Position numbers and translations under genes: made by a program. DNA of 64,000 nt. Origin: [Clostridium] methylpentosum DSM 5476. GTDB taxonomy: Bacteria > Bacillota > Clostridia > Oscillospirales > Ruminococcaceae. Below the pieces are notes generated by a model. It was not told where the DNA came from. It was given only the letters and a program-made list of their open reading frames with translations, and made no database searches. The first letter of the stretch is position 1; each line of letters opens with the position of its first letter. The stretch covers positions 368,608 through 432,607 of the forward strand of contig EQ973344.1 in NCBI GenBank assembly GCA_000158655.1, written 5' to 3'. This document shows positions 25,648 through 34,372 of the stretch, in pieces.

Positions 25648-26379
25648 CTATTGTTTGCGGGCTGCCACAATCAGCATCATGGGGCGGCGCATCTCGTCCG
25701 ACATCCCTTCCAGCGAAAGCATCCGCTCGGGAGGCTGGGGCTCCACCACATGTTCGAGGGTGAACCCATTGGTGAGAAGGCCGTTTAAATAAGTGGTCAG
25801 CGTCTTGTGGTATTTGCGCACCTCTTCCCCGAGAAAGACCGCGCTGCGCTCCCCTTCGTAAAAATAATTGTCCACCGGAAAGTGCAGAATGTTGCCCGCC
25901 TCGTCGTAAAACCAGTCCTGCGAACCATAAGCAGTGAAGATGGGGTGCTCCACCGAAAAGACAAACGATCCGCCCGCAGTCAGGCAAGCGTTCACCTTTC
26001 GGGCGACGTCCTCAAAAGACTGCACATAGTGAAGCGCGAGCGAGCTGATCACTACGTCAAAGCTGCCGCTGGGAAAATCGATTTCCTCAATCGGCATGCA
26101 ACGGTAATCCACTTGGGGAAACGCCGTTTTCTCTCGGGCAACTTGGAGCATTTTGTGGGAGATGTCGATGCCGACAGCCGACGCCGCGCCCTGCTCCATT
26201 GCGTAGATGCAGTGCCAACCGTAGCCGCAGCCGAGGTCGAGCACCCGCTTCCCAGTGAAATCGGGAAGGAGCTTGCGAAGAGTCTCCCACTCCCCCGCCC
26301 CGTCGAGACCGTTTTGGGAACGGCTCATCTGGCTGTATTTTTGAAAAAAACGCTCGTCATCGTATTTGTTCTGCTGCAT
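25648..26379 (-). CDS. Class I SAM-dependent methyltransferase (UbiE/Methyltransf_11-like)
   Basis: A 243-residue methyltransferase. Motif I is VLDLGCGYGWH, the acidic end of beta-2 is GIDISHKM, and the post-II region reads FDVVISSLALHYV. The substrate is unknown. GAGGATTTTACG precedes the ATG at 26379. It is inserted between plsY and gpsA, which normally lie together, so it could be a later addition to this lipid gene run. Confidence 0.85.
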   Translation of the reverse strand: MQQNKYDDERFFQKYSQMSRSQNGLDGAGEWETLRKLLPDFTGKRVLDLGCGYGWHCIYAMEQGAASAVGIDISHKMLQVAREKTAFPQVDYRCMPIEEIDFPSGSFDVVISSLALHYVQSFEDVARKVNACLTAGGSFVFSVEHPIFTAYGSQDWFYDEAGNILHFPVDNYFYEGERSAVFLGEEVRKYHKTLTTYLNGLLTNGFTLEHVVEPQPPERMLSLEGMSDEMRRPMMLIVAARKQ

Positions 26380-26389
26380 CGTAAAATCC

Positions 26390-27061
26390 TCAGTTCTTGT
26401 GTTTGCTCTTCTGTCCGATCTTGGGTTCTTCCCCGGCGAGAAGGCGTTTGATGTTGCCGCGGTGCAGATAGATGACAAGCGCCCCGATCATGGCGGACAG
26501 CAGCGTATGTAACACAACTGTGTGAACCGCCGCGTGCTGCACCAGGCGCAGAACCAACGTTGCGATCGGATAGGCGGCCGCCGCAGAAATGGAGGAAAGG
26601 GAGATGATGCGGGAGCAGGCGAACACGATGAGGAACACCCCGAAGATGATGCCGCAGACAATCGGGTCGATCATGAGCAGGATGCCCGCGGTGACGAGAA
26701 TCCCCTTGCCCCCCTTAAACCCGTAATAGATTGGAAAGACATGGCCGAGCAGGGCGAATACCCCGGCGATGTAGCTGCCGAGCAGGAAGCTGTCGACTCC
26801 CATAAAGAGGTAAAACAACAGACGGCTGAGCAGGATCGCAACCACGCCCTTACCCAGGTCTCCAATGAGGGTGAAGAGGGCGGGCAGTTTGCCAAAGGTG
26901 CGCAGCATGTTGGTCATCCCCGCGTTGCCGCTGCCGTAGTTGCGGATGTCCTTTTTGTACACAGCCCCCGAGATCACCAGCGCGAAATTGATGCTGCCGA
27001 TGAGGTAGGCGGCGATGGCGGACAAAAGGACGGATACGACTAACTGAACTGAAATCTGCAT
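26390..27061 (-). CDS. plsY: Glycerol-3-phosphate acyltransferase PlsY
   Basis: A 223-residue integral membrane acyltransferase that transfers an acyl group from acyl-phosphate to glycerol-3-phosphate. Its conserved cytosolic motifs are visible: GSINFALV, GSGNAGMTNMLR and GFKGGKG, each after hydrophobic helices (about six in all). The start is the ATG at 27061 behind GGAGGCTATC. The tail is Lys-rich. Directly downstream of der, as in many Clostridia. Confidence 0.95.
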   Translation of the reverse strand: MQISVQLVVSVLLSAIAAYLIGSINFALVISGAVYKKDIRNYGSGNAGMTNMLRTFGKLPALFTLIGDLGKGVVAILLSRLLFYLFMGVDSFLLGSYIAGVFALLGHVFPIYYGFKGGKGILVTAGILLMIDPIVCGIIFGVFLIVFACSRIISLSSISAAAAYPIATLVLRLVQHAAVHTVVLHTLLSAMIGALVIYLHRGNIKRLLAGEEPKIGQKSKHKN

Positions 27062-27071
27062 GATAGCCTCC

Positions 27072-28394
27072 TTAGCTGTCCCCGCGTTCCCGGACCACAA
27101 ACCGGATGGGGGTGCCTTCCAGCCCGAACGTCTCCCGGATCTGGTTTTCTAGATAGCGCTGATAGGAAAAGTGGAACAGTTCTGCCTTGTTGACAAAGGC
27201 GACAAAGGTCGGCGGGTTGGTCGAGGGCTGGGTCATGTAGTAGATCTTGAGCCGCTTGCCCTTGTCTGACGGGGGCTGCACCCGCGCCGTCGCGTAGCTG
27301 AGCAGGTCGTTGAGCATGCCGGTCGAAATGCGCATGCTGTTTTGTTCCTTGACCTTTTTGATGAGGGTAAACAGGTTGTCAAGCCGCTGACCGGTCTTGG
27401 CGGAGATAAAGACAAACGGGGCATAGGACATAAAGCTGAAATCGGTCTGCAGCTTTTTAGTAAACTCGTTCATGGTGTGGGTGTCCTTTTCGACGGCGTC
27501 CCATTTGTTGATCGCGATGATGCAGCCCTTGCCCTGCTCGTGGGCATAGCCCGCGATTTTGGAGTCCTGCTCGGTGAAGCCAACCGTCGCATCGATGATG
27601 ATGACGCAGACGTCAGCGCGGTCCACCGCCATGTGGGCGCGCAGCACGCTGTAGCGCTCAATGGTGTCGAGCACCTTGGACTTGCGCCGGATGCCCGCTG
27701 TGTCGATGAGGACAAACTGGTCCTCTCCGCGGGTGACAACCGTGTCGACCGCGTCGCGGGTAGTTCCGGCAATGTCCGAGACAATGACCCGTTCCTCCCC
27801 CGCGATTTTGTTGATGAGGGAGGATTTTCCCACATTCGGCTTACCGACAATCGCGACTTTGATGCTCTCCTCAGCGTACTCCGCCTCCGCATCCTCCGGC
27901 ATGTGTTCAAACACCGCGTCGAGTAAGTCGCCGGTGCCGTGGCCGTGTGCAGCCGATACGGCGATTGGTTCGCCGAGGCCGAGGTTGTAAAACTCGTAAA
28001 TCCCGATCGGGGGCGCGCCGACGCTGTCGCACTTGTTGACGCAGAGCACCACCGGCTTGCCGCTTTTGATGAGCATGGCGGCCACGTCCTGGTCAGTTGC
28101 GGTCACCCCATCGCGCAGGTCGGTGACCAGAATGATCACCTGGGCGCTCTGGATCGCGAGCTCGGCCTGGCGGCGCATCTGGCTGAGAATGATATCATTG
28201 CTCTCCGGCTCAATACCGCCGGTGTCGACGAGCAGGAACGGACGGCTGCACCACTCGCATTCAGAGTAGATTCTATCCCGGGTTACGCCGGGGGTATCGT
28301 CGACAATCGACATCCTCCGGCCGATCAATTTATTAAACAGGGTGGATTTCCCCACATTTGGGCGGCCAACGACCGCAACTACTGGCATAGACAT
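27072..28394 (-). CDS. der: Ribosome biogenesis GTPase Der (EngA)
   Basis: A 440-residue essential 50S assembly GTPase with two tandem G domains. The first has GRPNVGKST near the N-terminus, DTGG and NKCD. The second has GKPNVGKSS, DTAG and NKWD. A C-terminal KH-like domain follows. The ATG follows AAGGAC with somewhat long spacing, and a second ATG is two codons on. The neighbours (DUF512 gene upstream, plsY downstream) match common clostridial order. Confidence 0.97.
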   Translation of the reverse strand: MSMPVVAVVGRPNVGKSTLFNKLIGRRMSIVDDTPGVTRDRIYSECEWCSRPFLLVDTGGIEPESNDIILSQMRRQAELAIQSAQVIILVTDLRDGVTATDQDVAAMLIKSGKPVVLCVNKCDSVGAPPIGIYEFYNLGLGEPIAVSAAHGHGTGDLLDAVFEHMPEDAEAEYAEESIKVAIVGKPNVGKSSLINKIAGEERVIVSDIAGTTRDAVDTVVTRGEDQFVLIDTAGIRRKSKVLDTIERYSVLRAHMAVDRADVCVIIIDATVGFTEQDSKIAGYAHEQGKGCIIAINKWDAVEKDTHTMNEFTKKLQTDFSFMSYAPFVFISAKTGQRLDNLFTLIKKVKEQNSMRISTGMLNDLLSYATARVQPPSDKGKRLKIYYMTQPSTNPPTFVAFVNKAELFHFSYQRYLENQIRETFGLEGTPIRFVVRERGDS

Positions 28395-28411
28395 CTGTTG
28401 TAACGTCCTTT

Positions 28412-29722
28412 CTATACGATCTGTTCTCCCAGGACGGCGTTGATGAAGTCATAGCCGTCATTGTTGACGAATTCAACCGGGACTCCGAGCTCTCTTGAGA
28501 GCTCTTCCGGGGTCAGGTCATCCAAAAAATGCTCGTTTGCGCTGTCGAGCACACAGCTTGGCAGCAGCAGCCGGTCGCCGAGCGGCTTTCCCTTGAGCTG
28601 ACGGATGAGGTCGGTTCCCGTCAAAAGTCCCGCCACTGTGATCCGGTTTCCGAAGTAATCGTTTTTAATAGCATATACGCTGCAGTTTAAATTATGCCAC
28701 TTTTTTCCGAGCTCGTCAACCAGCTGAGAGAGAAAAGGATGGGCCGCCAGTCCAGTCGCAATTGAGAGAGAGACCGGTTTTTCACTCGGGGGCAGATCCT
28801 CAATCCCGTTTTCAAATTCGTCCTTCATGCTGGCGATCAGGCCCACCCCGTTTTCGAGCTGGCTGAATTCCCCGTAATAGGCGGCGTCCGGAATCGGGCG
28901 CTTTGCTTGGAGAAAAAACTCATCGGCAGGGTAAGCGATGCGGCAGCCGTTTTTTTCCTCAAACTCGTCGGAAAACCGCTCGATGATGTCGATCACCTCA
29001 GCCGCAGTCTCCTCGGTGTAGGGCTTTAGCTCAAATAGACCCTCCCGGTGATCGCTCAACCCGACGGGGACGCTCGCAATGCTCTGCAGGGCCGGGTAGT
29101 ACTGGCCGAGGTCCCGCAGAGAGCGCTCGAGTTCCGCCCCGTCGTTGATACCGGGGCAGAGGACGAGCTGGCAGTTGAGGGCGATCCCCGCGTCGGCGAG
29201 TTTTTTGATAAACCGCAGCGAATCGCCCGCCCGCGGATTCTTCATCATTCTGACCCGCAGCTCGGGGTTTGTGGTGTGCACCGAGATGTTGACCGGGCTG
29301 ATGCGCAGCTTGATGATGCGGTCGATCTCCTCCTCGGTGATGTTGGTGAGGGTGATGTAGTTGCCGAATAAAAAGCTGAGGCGGTCGTCGTCATCCTTAA
29401 AATAGAGCGACTTGCGCATTCCCTTGGGCAGCTGGTCAATAAAGCAGAAGATGCATTTGTTTTTGCAGCTGCGCTGCTTGTCCATCAGATAGGTCTTGAA
29501 CTCAAGGCCGAGATCGTCGTATTCGTCCTTTTTGATTTTCACTGTCCGGGTCCGGTAGTCGTTTTGGAGGACGAGCTCCACGCACTCCTCCATCATATAA
29601 AAACGGTAATCCAGCACGTCGGTGACCTGATTGCCGTTGATTGAAATGAGCCGCTCCCCCGGCAGCACACCCGCGCGACCGGCGGGGCTTTTGGGGGCGA
29701 TGCCGCTGATGACAACGCTCAT
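28412..29722 (-). CDS. DUF512 family radical-SAM/PDZ protein
   Basis: A 436-residue protein with an N-terminal PDZ-like domain (AGRAGVLPGERLISING, about 12-32) and a radical-SAM-like core with CxxxCxxC at Cys86, Cys90 and Cys93 (motif CKNKCIFCFIDQLP). A C-terminal DUF512 domain completes it. The family is widespread next to der in Clostridia, but its reaction is not known to me. GGAGGATC precedes the ATG. Confidence 0.88.
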   Translation of the reverse strand: MSVVISGIAPKSPAGRAGVLPGERLISINGNQVTDVLDYRFYMMEECVELVLQNDYRTRTVKIKKDEYDDLGLEFKTYLMDKQRSCKNKCIFCFIDQLPKGMRKSLYFKDDDDRLSFLFGNYITLTNITEEEIDRIIKLRISPVNISVHTTNPELRVRMMKNPRAGDSLRFIKKLADAGIALNCQLVLCPGINDGAELERSLRDLGQYYPALQSIASVPVGLSDHREGLFELKPYTEETAAEVIDIIERFSDEFEEKNGCRIAYPADEFFLQAKRPIPDAAYYGEFSQLENGVGLIASMKDEFENGIEDLPPSEKPVSLSIATGLAAHPFLSQLVDELGKKWHNLNCSVYAIKNDYFGNRITVAGLLTGTDLIRQLKGKPLGDRLLLPSCVLDSANEHFLDDLTPEELSRELGVPVEFVNNDGYDFINAVLGEQIV

Positions 29723-29742
29723 GAAAAGATCCTCCTAGAACA

Positions 29743-29782
29743 AGAGCCTGTCCGGCGGCCGTGTGGGAGCGGGCAGGCTCTT
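29743..29782 (-). terminator. Second hairpin between rpmF and the DUF512 gene
   Basis: Inverted repeat AGAGCCTG...CAGGCTCT with an extended stem. It lies in the short gap before the DUF512 gene. It could act as a terminator/attenuator or as a transcript-processing structure, because only a short T-stretch follows. Confidence 0.4.
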
Positions 29783-29798
29783 TCTCAATACAACGAAC

Positions 29799-29834
29799 AA
29801 AAAAAGAGTAAGGAAAAAACTCCCTACCCTCTTT
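29799..29834 (-). terminator. Terminator of yceD-rpmF
   Basis: On the minus strand an AAAGAGGGTAGG / CCTTACTCTTT stem ends in a run of seven T just after the rpmF stop. Confidence 0.65.
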
Positions 29835-29841
29835 GTTGGGC

Positions 29842-30024
29842 TTACGCCTCTTTTTTAATAACTTCAACGCCTTTGTAGTAACCACAGTTACCGCAGACCT
29901 TGTGGGGAGCTTTCAGCTCACCGCATTGTGTGCACTTGGAAAACGCGGGAGTATCCAGTTTCCATACGCTCGAACGTCTTTTGTCACGTCTTGCTTTAGA
30001 GGTTTTTCTCTTTGGTACCGCCAT
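29842..30024 (-). CDS. rpmF: 50S ribosomal protein L32
   Basis: A 60-residue L32. The N-terminal MAVPKRKTSKARRDKRRS is the family signature. A four-Cys zinc site (CTQC...CGNC) marks it as the zinc-binding paralogue type. AAGGAGGTG precedes the ATG. It is preceded by yceD, the usual bacterial pairing. Confidence 0.97.
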   Translation of the reverse strand: MAVPKRKTSKARRDKRRSSVWKLDTPAFSKCTQCGELKAPHKVCGNCGYYKGVEVIKKEA

Positions 30025-30078
30025 CTTACAGCACCTCCTTCGCTGAACAAAATTTATGTTGTAGCCGCCTAAGTTGGC

Positions 30079-30531
30079 TCACTCTTGCTTACCGCATTCG
30101 CAGTCCGCTACGTTGAGGTTCGCGCCGCAGTTGACACAGAGCCCTCTGCAATCCTCGCTGCACAGGATTTTAGTTGGTAGACTGAGCAGCATATCGCTCA
30201 AAACGAGTTCGTCGAGGTCGAGCCTCGCATCTTCCACCACGATGTAATCGTCGCTTTGGCTGTTGAGCTTGCGCACAAGAATGTGCTCAAACTGTTCGTG
30301 AAACGGCTGCTGGAACTCGTCCAGGCAGCGGTCGCACACAAAAACCGCCTCAGTTGACACATCTAGCTGCAGGGTCACAATCCCCGCGCGGTTGAAAACT
30401 TTTCCCTTTATTTTGACCGGCTTCGGAAAAGGGCAGTTTTGGAACAGCCGATAATCGCTCAGATCCAAGCTGTAATCAATCCGCTTTTCATCATCCACGA
30501 CATCAAAAAGCTGTTTCAATTCAAGTAACAT
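30079..30531 (-). CDS. yceD: DUF177/YceD family protein
   Basis: A 150-residue YceD (DUF177) protein, which in several bacteria and plastids is linked to 23S rRNA accumulation. Two internal Cys form VCDRCLDEF, and a Cys-rich tail (CVNCGANLN...CECG) suggests metal binding. The start is the ATG at 30531, which has GGGGTG in front. A longer ORF would include the promoter at 30559-30587. Co-transcribed with rpmF. Confidence 0.9.
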   Translation of the reverse strand: MLLELKQLFDVVDDEKRIDYSLDLSDYRLFQNCPFPKPVKIKGKVFNRAGIVTLQLDVSTEAVFVCDRCLDEFQQPFHEQFEHILVRKLNSQSDDYIVVEDARLDLDELVLSDMLLSLPTKILCSEDCRGLCVNCGANLNVADCECGKQE

Positions 30532-30558
30532 AGCTACACCCCGTAACGATACTAATAT

Positions 30559-30587
30559 AGTATAGTAAAATTTAGAAAACTTGTCAA
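30559..30587 (-). promoter_or_regulatory. Promoter of yceD-rpmF
   Basis: A consensus TTGACA (30582-30587), a 17-base spacer and TATACT (30559-30564) on the minus strand. This is the best promoter match in the window and suits a ribosomal protein gene. Confidence 0.75.
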
Positions 30588-30631
30588 GCCCTAAACCAGA
30601 TTTTTTTACAAAATCTTTTGGCACACAAAAT

Positions 30632-30655
30632 CTCCCGCAGTTTTGCCTGCGGGAG
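30632..30655 (-). terminator. Terminator of the P-loop protein gene
   Basis: Stem CTCCCGCAG/CTGCGGGAG with a short loop, followed by ATTTTGTG on the minus strand. It lies 20 bases past the stop of the 30676-31080 gene. Confidence 0.7.
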
Positions 30656-30675
30656 ACACAGTGTGAACAAATCGT

Positions 30676-31080
30676 TTATTGAATGAATTTTGTGACTGAC
30701 TCAGGCAGTTCGGACAGGTCGGCGGAGACGGTGAAGACAAGTTTCACCTCTTTGGCGATCTCGTCGATCTTGCCGAGCATTTCACCGAGCTTGTCGTAAT
30801 CGCGGCCGACGATGCGGAGGATCGCGTCGACATAGATTTCAGTGATGTCGTAGTTGCCAGCGAGGATGCCCGCGATAAAGCCGCGGAAGCTGTTGATATC
30901 GGTGACGTGATAGTTGACTGCATTGATCAGGCGGACGCTGTGGTCAAGCTCGAAGGTGTGCTGGTCGCTGTTGTCGATAAAGACAACGTTGCCGTCGGTG
31001 TTTTTGACGCCTTCCTTGACCATGTCGAGCAGAATTTTGGTTTTTCCCGAGCCTTTTCTTCCTACGATAAGTTTAATCAT
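30676..31080 (-). CDS. Small P-loop ATPase-like protein of unknown function
   Basis: A 134-residue soluble protein with an N-terminal Walker A (GRKGSGKT) and a strand ending in VVFIDNSDQ that could be the Walker B-like position. The rest is alpha/beta with no signal peptide or membrane segment. Similar small proteins occur in Clostridia, and I do not know a demonstrated function. It is too short for a full AAA or Rad51-type domain. GGAGGAATG precedes the ATG, and it appears to be a single-gene unit. Confidence 0.82.
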   Translation of the reverse strand: MIKLIVGRKGSGKTKILLDMVKEGVKNTDGNVVFIDNSDQHTFELDHSVRLINAVNYHVTDINSFRGFIAGILAGNYDITEIYVDAILRIVGRDYDKLGEMLGKIDEIAKEVKLVFTVSADLSELPESVTKFIQ

Positions 31081-31160
31081 GATTCATTCCTCCTGTGTTG
31101 TTCTGTTATTATAACGCACAGCATGTGCAGCATAATCCGTTGTTTTGGTCGACTTTTATT

Positions 31161-32498
31161 TTAACCGAGTTTGTTCAGCAGCTCCTGCTGCATCTCCTCA
31201 TAGCCCGGCTTGCCGAGCAGAGCGAACATATTCTTTTTATAGCTTTCCACGCCCGGCTGATTAAAGGGATTGACACCGAGCAGATAGCCCGAGATCGCGC
31301 ACGCTTTTTCAAAGAAGTAGACGAGATAGCCGAACTCCGCTTCGTTCATCTCGGGAACCTCAATGATGAGGTTGGGCACTCCGCCCTCGGTGTGGGCGAG
31401 CAGCGTCCCCTGAAACGCCTTGCGGTTGACAACGCTCATCTCCTGGTTGGAGAGGAAGTTGAGGCCGTCGAAGTTGTTGGGGTCGGGCTCAATAAACAGA
31501 TCCTGTTTCGGTTTTTGGATATCCACAACAGTCTCGAACAGGATGCGGGAACCGTCCTGGATAAACTGGCCGAGAGAGTGCAGGTCGGTCGAGAAGGTCG
31601 CGGACGCGGGGAAAATTCCCTTCTGATCCTTGCCCTCGCTCTCGCCGAAGAGCTGTTTGTACCACTCCGTCATCATGGTAAACGACGGGTCGTAGCTCAC
31701 GAGCATCTCGATGCTCTTTCCCTTGCGGTAGAGGATGTTGCGCAGCGCCGCATAGCGGTAACAGTCGTTTGTTTTGAGATTGCAGTCGGAAAAATCCTCG
31801 CGGGCTTTTGCCGCGCCCTGCATAATCGCCTCAATGTCGGCGCCCGCTACAGCGATGGGGAGCAGCCCGACGGCGGTGAGCACCGAGAAGCGTCCGCCGA
31901 CGTCGTCGGCGATGACAAACTCCTCATAACCCTCCCGGTTGGAGAGCTCTTTGAGGGTGCCGCGCGCCTTGTCGGTCGTCGCGTAGATCCGCCCCTTTGC
32001 CTCCTCCTTGCCGTATTTGTCCTCGAGCAGCTTTTTGAAGATGCGGAAGGCGAGCGCGGGCTCGGTCGTTGTCCCCGATTTGGAGATGATGTTGACCGAG
32101 ATGTCCTTGCCCTCACAGACTGCGAGAACTTCGTTCAGATAGGTGGGGTTGATATTGTTGCCGACAAAGTAAATGTCGGGCGTGTCTTTGCTCAGATTGT
32201 TGTAAAATTGAGATTTCAGGCACTCGATTGCGGCGCGCGCGCCGAGATAGGAACCGCCGATGCCGATGACAACGAGCACGTCGCTGTCGCTCTGAATTTT
32301 CTGTGCGGCGGCCTGAATGCGTTTAAACTCCTCCTTATCATAATCCACCGGCAGGTCGAGCCAGCCGAGAAAATCGTTCCCGAGGCCGCTTTTTTCGTGC
32401 AGTGTCCTGTGCGCGGCTTCGAGCTGTGGGATCATCCCATCCAATTCATGATCTGATACAAAGTTTTTGACATAGTTTGTGTTGAGTTTCAACGCCAT
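31161..32498 (-). CDS. pgi: Glucose-6-phosphate isomerase
   Basis: A 445-residue glycolytic enzyme interconverting glucose-6-phosphate and fructose-6-phosphate. It has [11 protein letters not shown] near residue 75, a phosphate-binding SKSGTTTE motif and the C-terminal [10 protein letters not shown] signature. The size is typical of Gram-positive Pgi. I choose the ATG at 32498, seven bases after GAGGTG; another ATG lies two codons upstream. It has its own promoter at 32533-32561. Confidence 0.97.
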   Translation of the reverse strand: MALKLNTNYVKNFVSDHELDGMIPQLEAAHRTLHEKSGLGNDFLGWLDLPVDYDKEEFKRIQAAAQKIQSDSDVLVVIGIGGSYLGARAAIECLKSQFYNNLSKDTPDIYFVGNNINPTYLNEVLAVCEGKDISVNIISKSGTTTEPALAFRIFKKLLEDKYGKEEAKGRIYATTDKARGTLKELSNREGYEEFVIADDVGGRFSVLTAVGLLPIAVAGADIEAIMQGAAKAREDFSDCNLKTNDCYRYAALRNILYRKGKSIEMLVSYDPSFTMMTEWYKQLFGESEGKDQKGIFPASATFSTDLHSLGQFIQDGSRILFETVVDIQKPKQDLFIEPDPNNFDGLNFLSNQEMSVVNRKAFQGTLLAHTEGGVPNLIIEVPEMNEAEFGYLVYFFEKACAISGYLLGVNPFNQPGVESYKKNMFALLGKPGYEEMQQELLNKLG

Positions 32499-32532
32499 TT
32501 GCATGCACCTCTGTATTCAATTTCGTAGTTCT

Positions 32533-32561
32533 ATTGTACAACAAAGTATCACAAAATTCAA
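32533..32561 (-). promoter_or_regulatory. Promoter of pgi
   Basis: Minus-strand TTGAAT (32556-32561), a 17-base spacer and TACAAT (32533-32538), about 35 bases upstream of the pgi start. Confidence 0.65.
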
Positions 32562-32639
32562 GACTGAATTGTGAATTTTTCAAATAGTTTTTCGAAGCAA
32601 CGAAAAAATTTTACACAACATGTATAAAAAACATCGATT

Positions 32640-33827
32640 TTACTGGGAAATTCCCAAGAAACCGCGAAGCAACAGCAGAAATGCAAATTTAAAGTCGAGT
32701 GGGGCGACGCCCTGCTCCGCTTTGATCGAGAGCTCTGCAATCGTCTCACCGTTTAGTGTATAAGTCACCTTTCCGACCACTTGGTCGGGTTCGACCGGCG
32801 CGTCCAGCTCCTCTGCCAGGCTGATTTCCTGCTGAACCTGGCTTTCGCCCCCCTTGGGGATGACGATGTTGCTGGAAGCAGAGTCGATCTTCACCCCAAC
32901 GCTTCCCTGCTGTCCCCCATTGACCTTGATGGGAGGAATCAAAGAGGGATCGAGTTCGGGGGTGTAGAGGGAATAGCTCGCAAATCCGTGGTCGAGCAGC
33001 GTGCGCGCGGACTGGAACCGCTCTTTGGAGGTTGTCGAGCCCATGCTCACCGAGATGAGGGTCATCCCGTCCCGGGTGGCCGTACAGGAGAGGCAGGAGC
33101 CAGCGTCGTCGGTCGTCCCTGTCTTCATCCCGTTGCACCCCTCGTAAAACCGCACCATCTTGTTGGTATTGACAAGACCGGTGGTGCCGTCGCGCAGACT
33201 GTCCATGTAAATGGAGGTGTACTCGGTGATCTTGGGATGCTTGAGCAGCTCCTGCGTCATAAGGGCGATGTCCCGCGCGGTGGAGAGATGGCCGTCCGCA
33301 TCAAGACCGGTCGCATTTTTGAAGGTGGTGTTCACCATGCCGAGCTCCTTTGCGCGCTGGTTCATCAGCTCGGCAAACGCCTCCTCGCTCCCCGCCATGT
33401 ACTCGGCAAGCGCGACTGCCGCGTCGTTGGCCGAGTTGACCGCCGTCGCCTTGAGCAGGTCGTTGACGCTCATCTGCTCCCCGACTTCGAGCCAGATCTG
33501 GGTGCCGCCCATCGAATTGGCGTGTTCGCTGGTGGTCACCATGTCGTCGAGGGTGACGGTTCCGGCGTCAATCCGCTCCATGAGCAGCAGCATCACCATA
33601 ATCTTGGTGATCGACGCGGGCGCCATCTGCTCATCCGCGTTGGATTCCGAGAGCACCTTTCCTGTGGAGGCCTCCATCAAAATGTAGGATTTTGCGGGGA
33701 TTCCGGCGGAGATGTCCGCAGCAACCGTCTCGTCCACCTCTTCGGGCAGGCCGTCGGCAAAAACGGGAAGCGCGCTGCTGCACAGCAGAGCAAGTGATAC
33801 CGCAAGGGCGGTCAATTTTCTGATCAT
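32640..33827 (-). CDS. D-alanyl-D-alanine carboxypeptidase (S11), second copy
   Basis: A 395-residue exported D,D-carboxypeptidase. The signal peptide is about 1-24. The active-site motifs are SITK (Ser72-Lys75), SAN (132-134, where DacF at 19.8 kb has SGN) and KTGTTDDAG. A C-terminal PBP5_C-like domain precedes a hydrophobic end (FAFLLLLRGFLG) that may anchor it in the membrane. The start at 33827 lies eight bases after AAGGAG. It lies between pgi and the HPr-like gene. A vegetative housekeeping role is a guess. Confidence 0.93.
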   Translation of the reverse strand: MIRKLTALAVSLALLCSSALPVFADGLPEEVDETVAADISAGIPAKSYILMEASTGKVLSESNADEQMAPASITKIMVMLLLMERIDAGTVTLDDMVTTSEHANSMGGTQIWLEVGEQMSVNDLLKATAVNSANDAAVALAEYMAGSEEAFAELMNQRAKELGMVNTTFKNATGLDADGHLSTARDIALMTQELLKHPKITEYTSIYMDSLRDGTTGLVNTNKMVRFYEGCNGMKTGTTDDAGSCLSCTATRDGMTLISVSMGSTTSKERFQSARTLLDHGFASYSLYTPELDPSLIPPIKVNGGQQGSVGVKIDSASSNIVIPKGGESQVQQEISLAEELDAPVEPDQVVGKVTYTLNGETIAELSIKAEQGVAPLDFKFAFLLLLRGFLGISQ

Positions 33828-33937
33828 TCGCATAACTCCTTCACCTCATAGCGGGAGGCGCCGGGGCGGCCGGTCCTCCGTCATTCTGGTAAATTGTATG
33901 CGGACAATCGCCAAATCATGTTGAAATGAAAGCAAAA

Positions 33938-33970
33938 GCTTGCCCAAAGCCTCTTCGGCCCGGAGCAAGC
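33938..33970 (-). terminator. Terminator of the HPr-like gene
   Basis: Stem with outer GCTTGC/GCAAGC and inner GCC/GGC pairs, followed by TTTTGCTTT on the minus strand, 25 bases after the stop. Confidence 0.65.
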
Positions 33971-33994
33971 CCCAACCTCCCACGTTGTTTCGCT

Positions 33995-34228
33995 TTATTT
34001 GGTGACAACAAAACCTTTGATTTCGTCGAAAAACGCGCCCGCATCGTCGGTGTGCGCCTCCACCCTGATCTCCTTGGAAAGGTCAAGGCTGAAAATACCC
34101 ATGATCGATTTTGCGTCGATCGCATATCTGCCCGAAATGAGGTCAACGTCAAAATCATATTTGTTGACCGTGTTGACAAACGCCTTTACATCGTTGATGC
34201 TGTTGAGCATGATGGTTACAGTCTGCAT
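33995..34228 (-). CDS. HPr-fold protein lacking the phosphorylatable His (Crh-like)
   Basis: A 77-residue HPr-fold protein. The loop that normally carries His15 (LHARPA) reads SINDVKAFV, so phosphotransfer from enzyme I is not possible. The regulatory Ser46 region is kept (AKSIMGIFSLD). This resembles the logic of Crh in Bacillus, a catabolite-repression cofactor without PTS transport activity, although equivalence is inferred. GGAGGTATGAATT precedes the ATG. It has its own promoter (34307-34335) and terminator. Confidence 0.87.
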   Translation of the reverse strand: MQTVTIMLNSINDVKAFVNTVNKYDFDVDLISGRYAIDAKSIMGIFSLDLSKEIRVEAHTDDAGAFFDEIKGFVVTK

Positions 34229-34306
34229 AATTCATACCTCCACTACTGAATACATTGTTGAATTGCCGGGCGGATGCACTGTGAAATTGCCCTATTTACT
34301 ATATTC

Positions 34307-34335
34307 AATATAACAGCAGAGCAATTTTAAGTCAA
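34307..34335 (-). promoter_or_regulatory. Promoter of the HPr-like gene
   Basis: Minus-strand TTGACT (34330-34335), a 17-base spacer and TATATT (34307-34312). Its -35 box lies only 8 bases from that of the divergent mtaB promoter. Confidence 0.68.
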
Positions 34336-34343
34336 CTGGCTAA

Positions 34344-34372
34344 TTGTAAAAATTCATCGGATCCGATATAAT
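34344..34372 (+). promoter_or_regulatory. Promoter of mtaB-purL
   Basis: TTGTAA (34344-34349), a 17-base spacer and TATAAT (34367-34372). The leader to mtaB is about 100 bases. I checked it for purine, ZTP, glycine and folate riboswitch cores and recognised none. Confidence 0.68.

Noticed and set aside
25619-25987. Long N-terminal extension of gpsA
   Set aside because: It overlaps the methyltransferase gene out of frame, and the Rossmann motif starts directly at the 25618 ATG with a strong ribosome site.
31095-32456. 453-codon plus-strand ORF opposite pgi
   Set aside because: Antisense shadow; the minus frame has all Pgi signatures.
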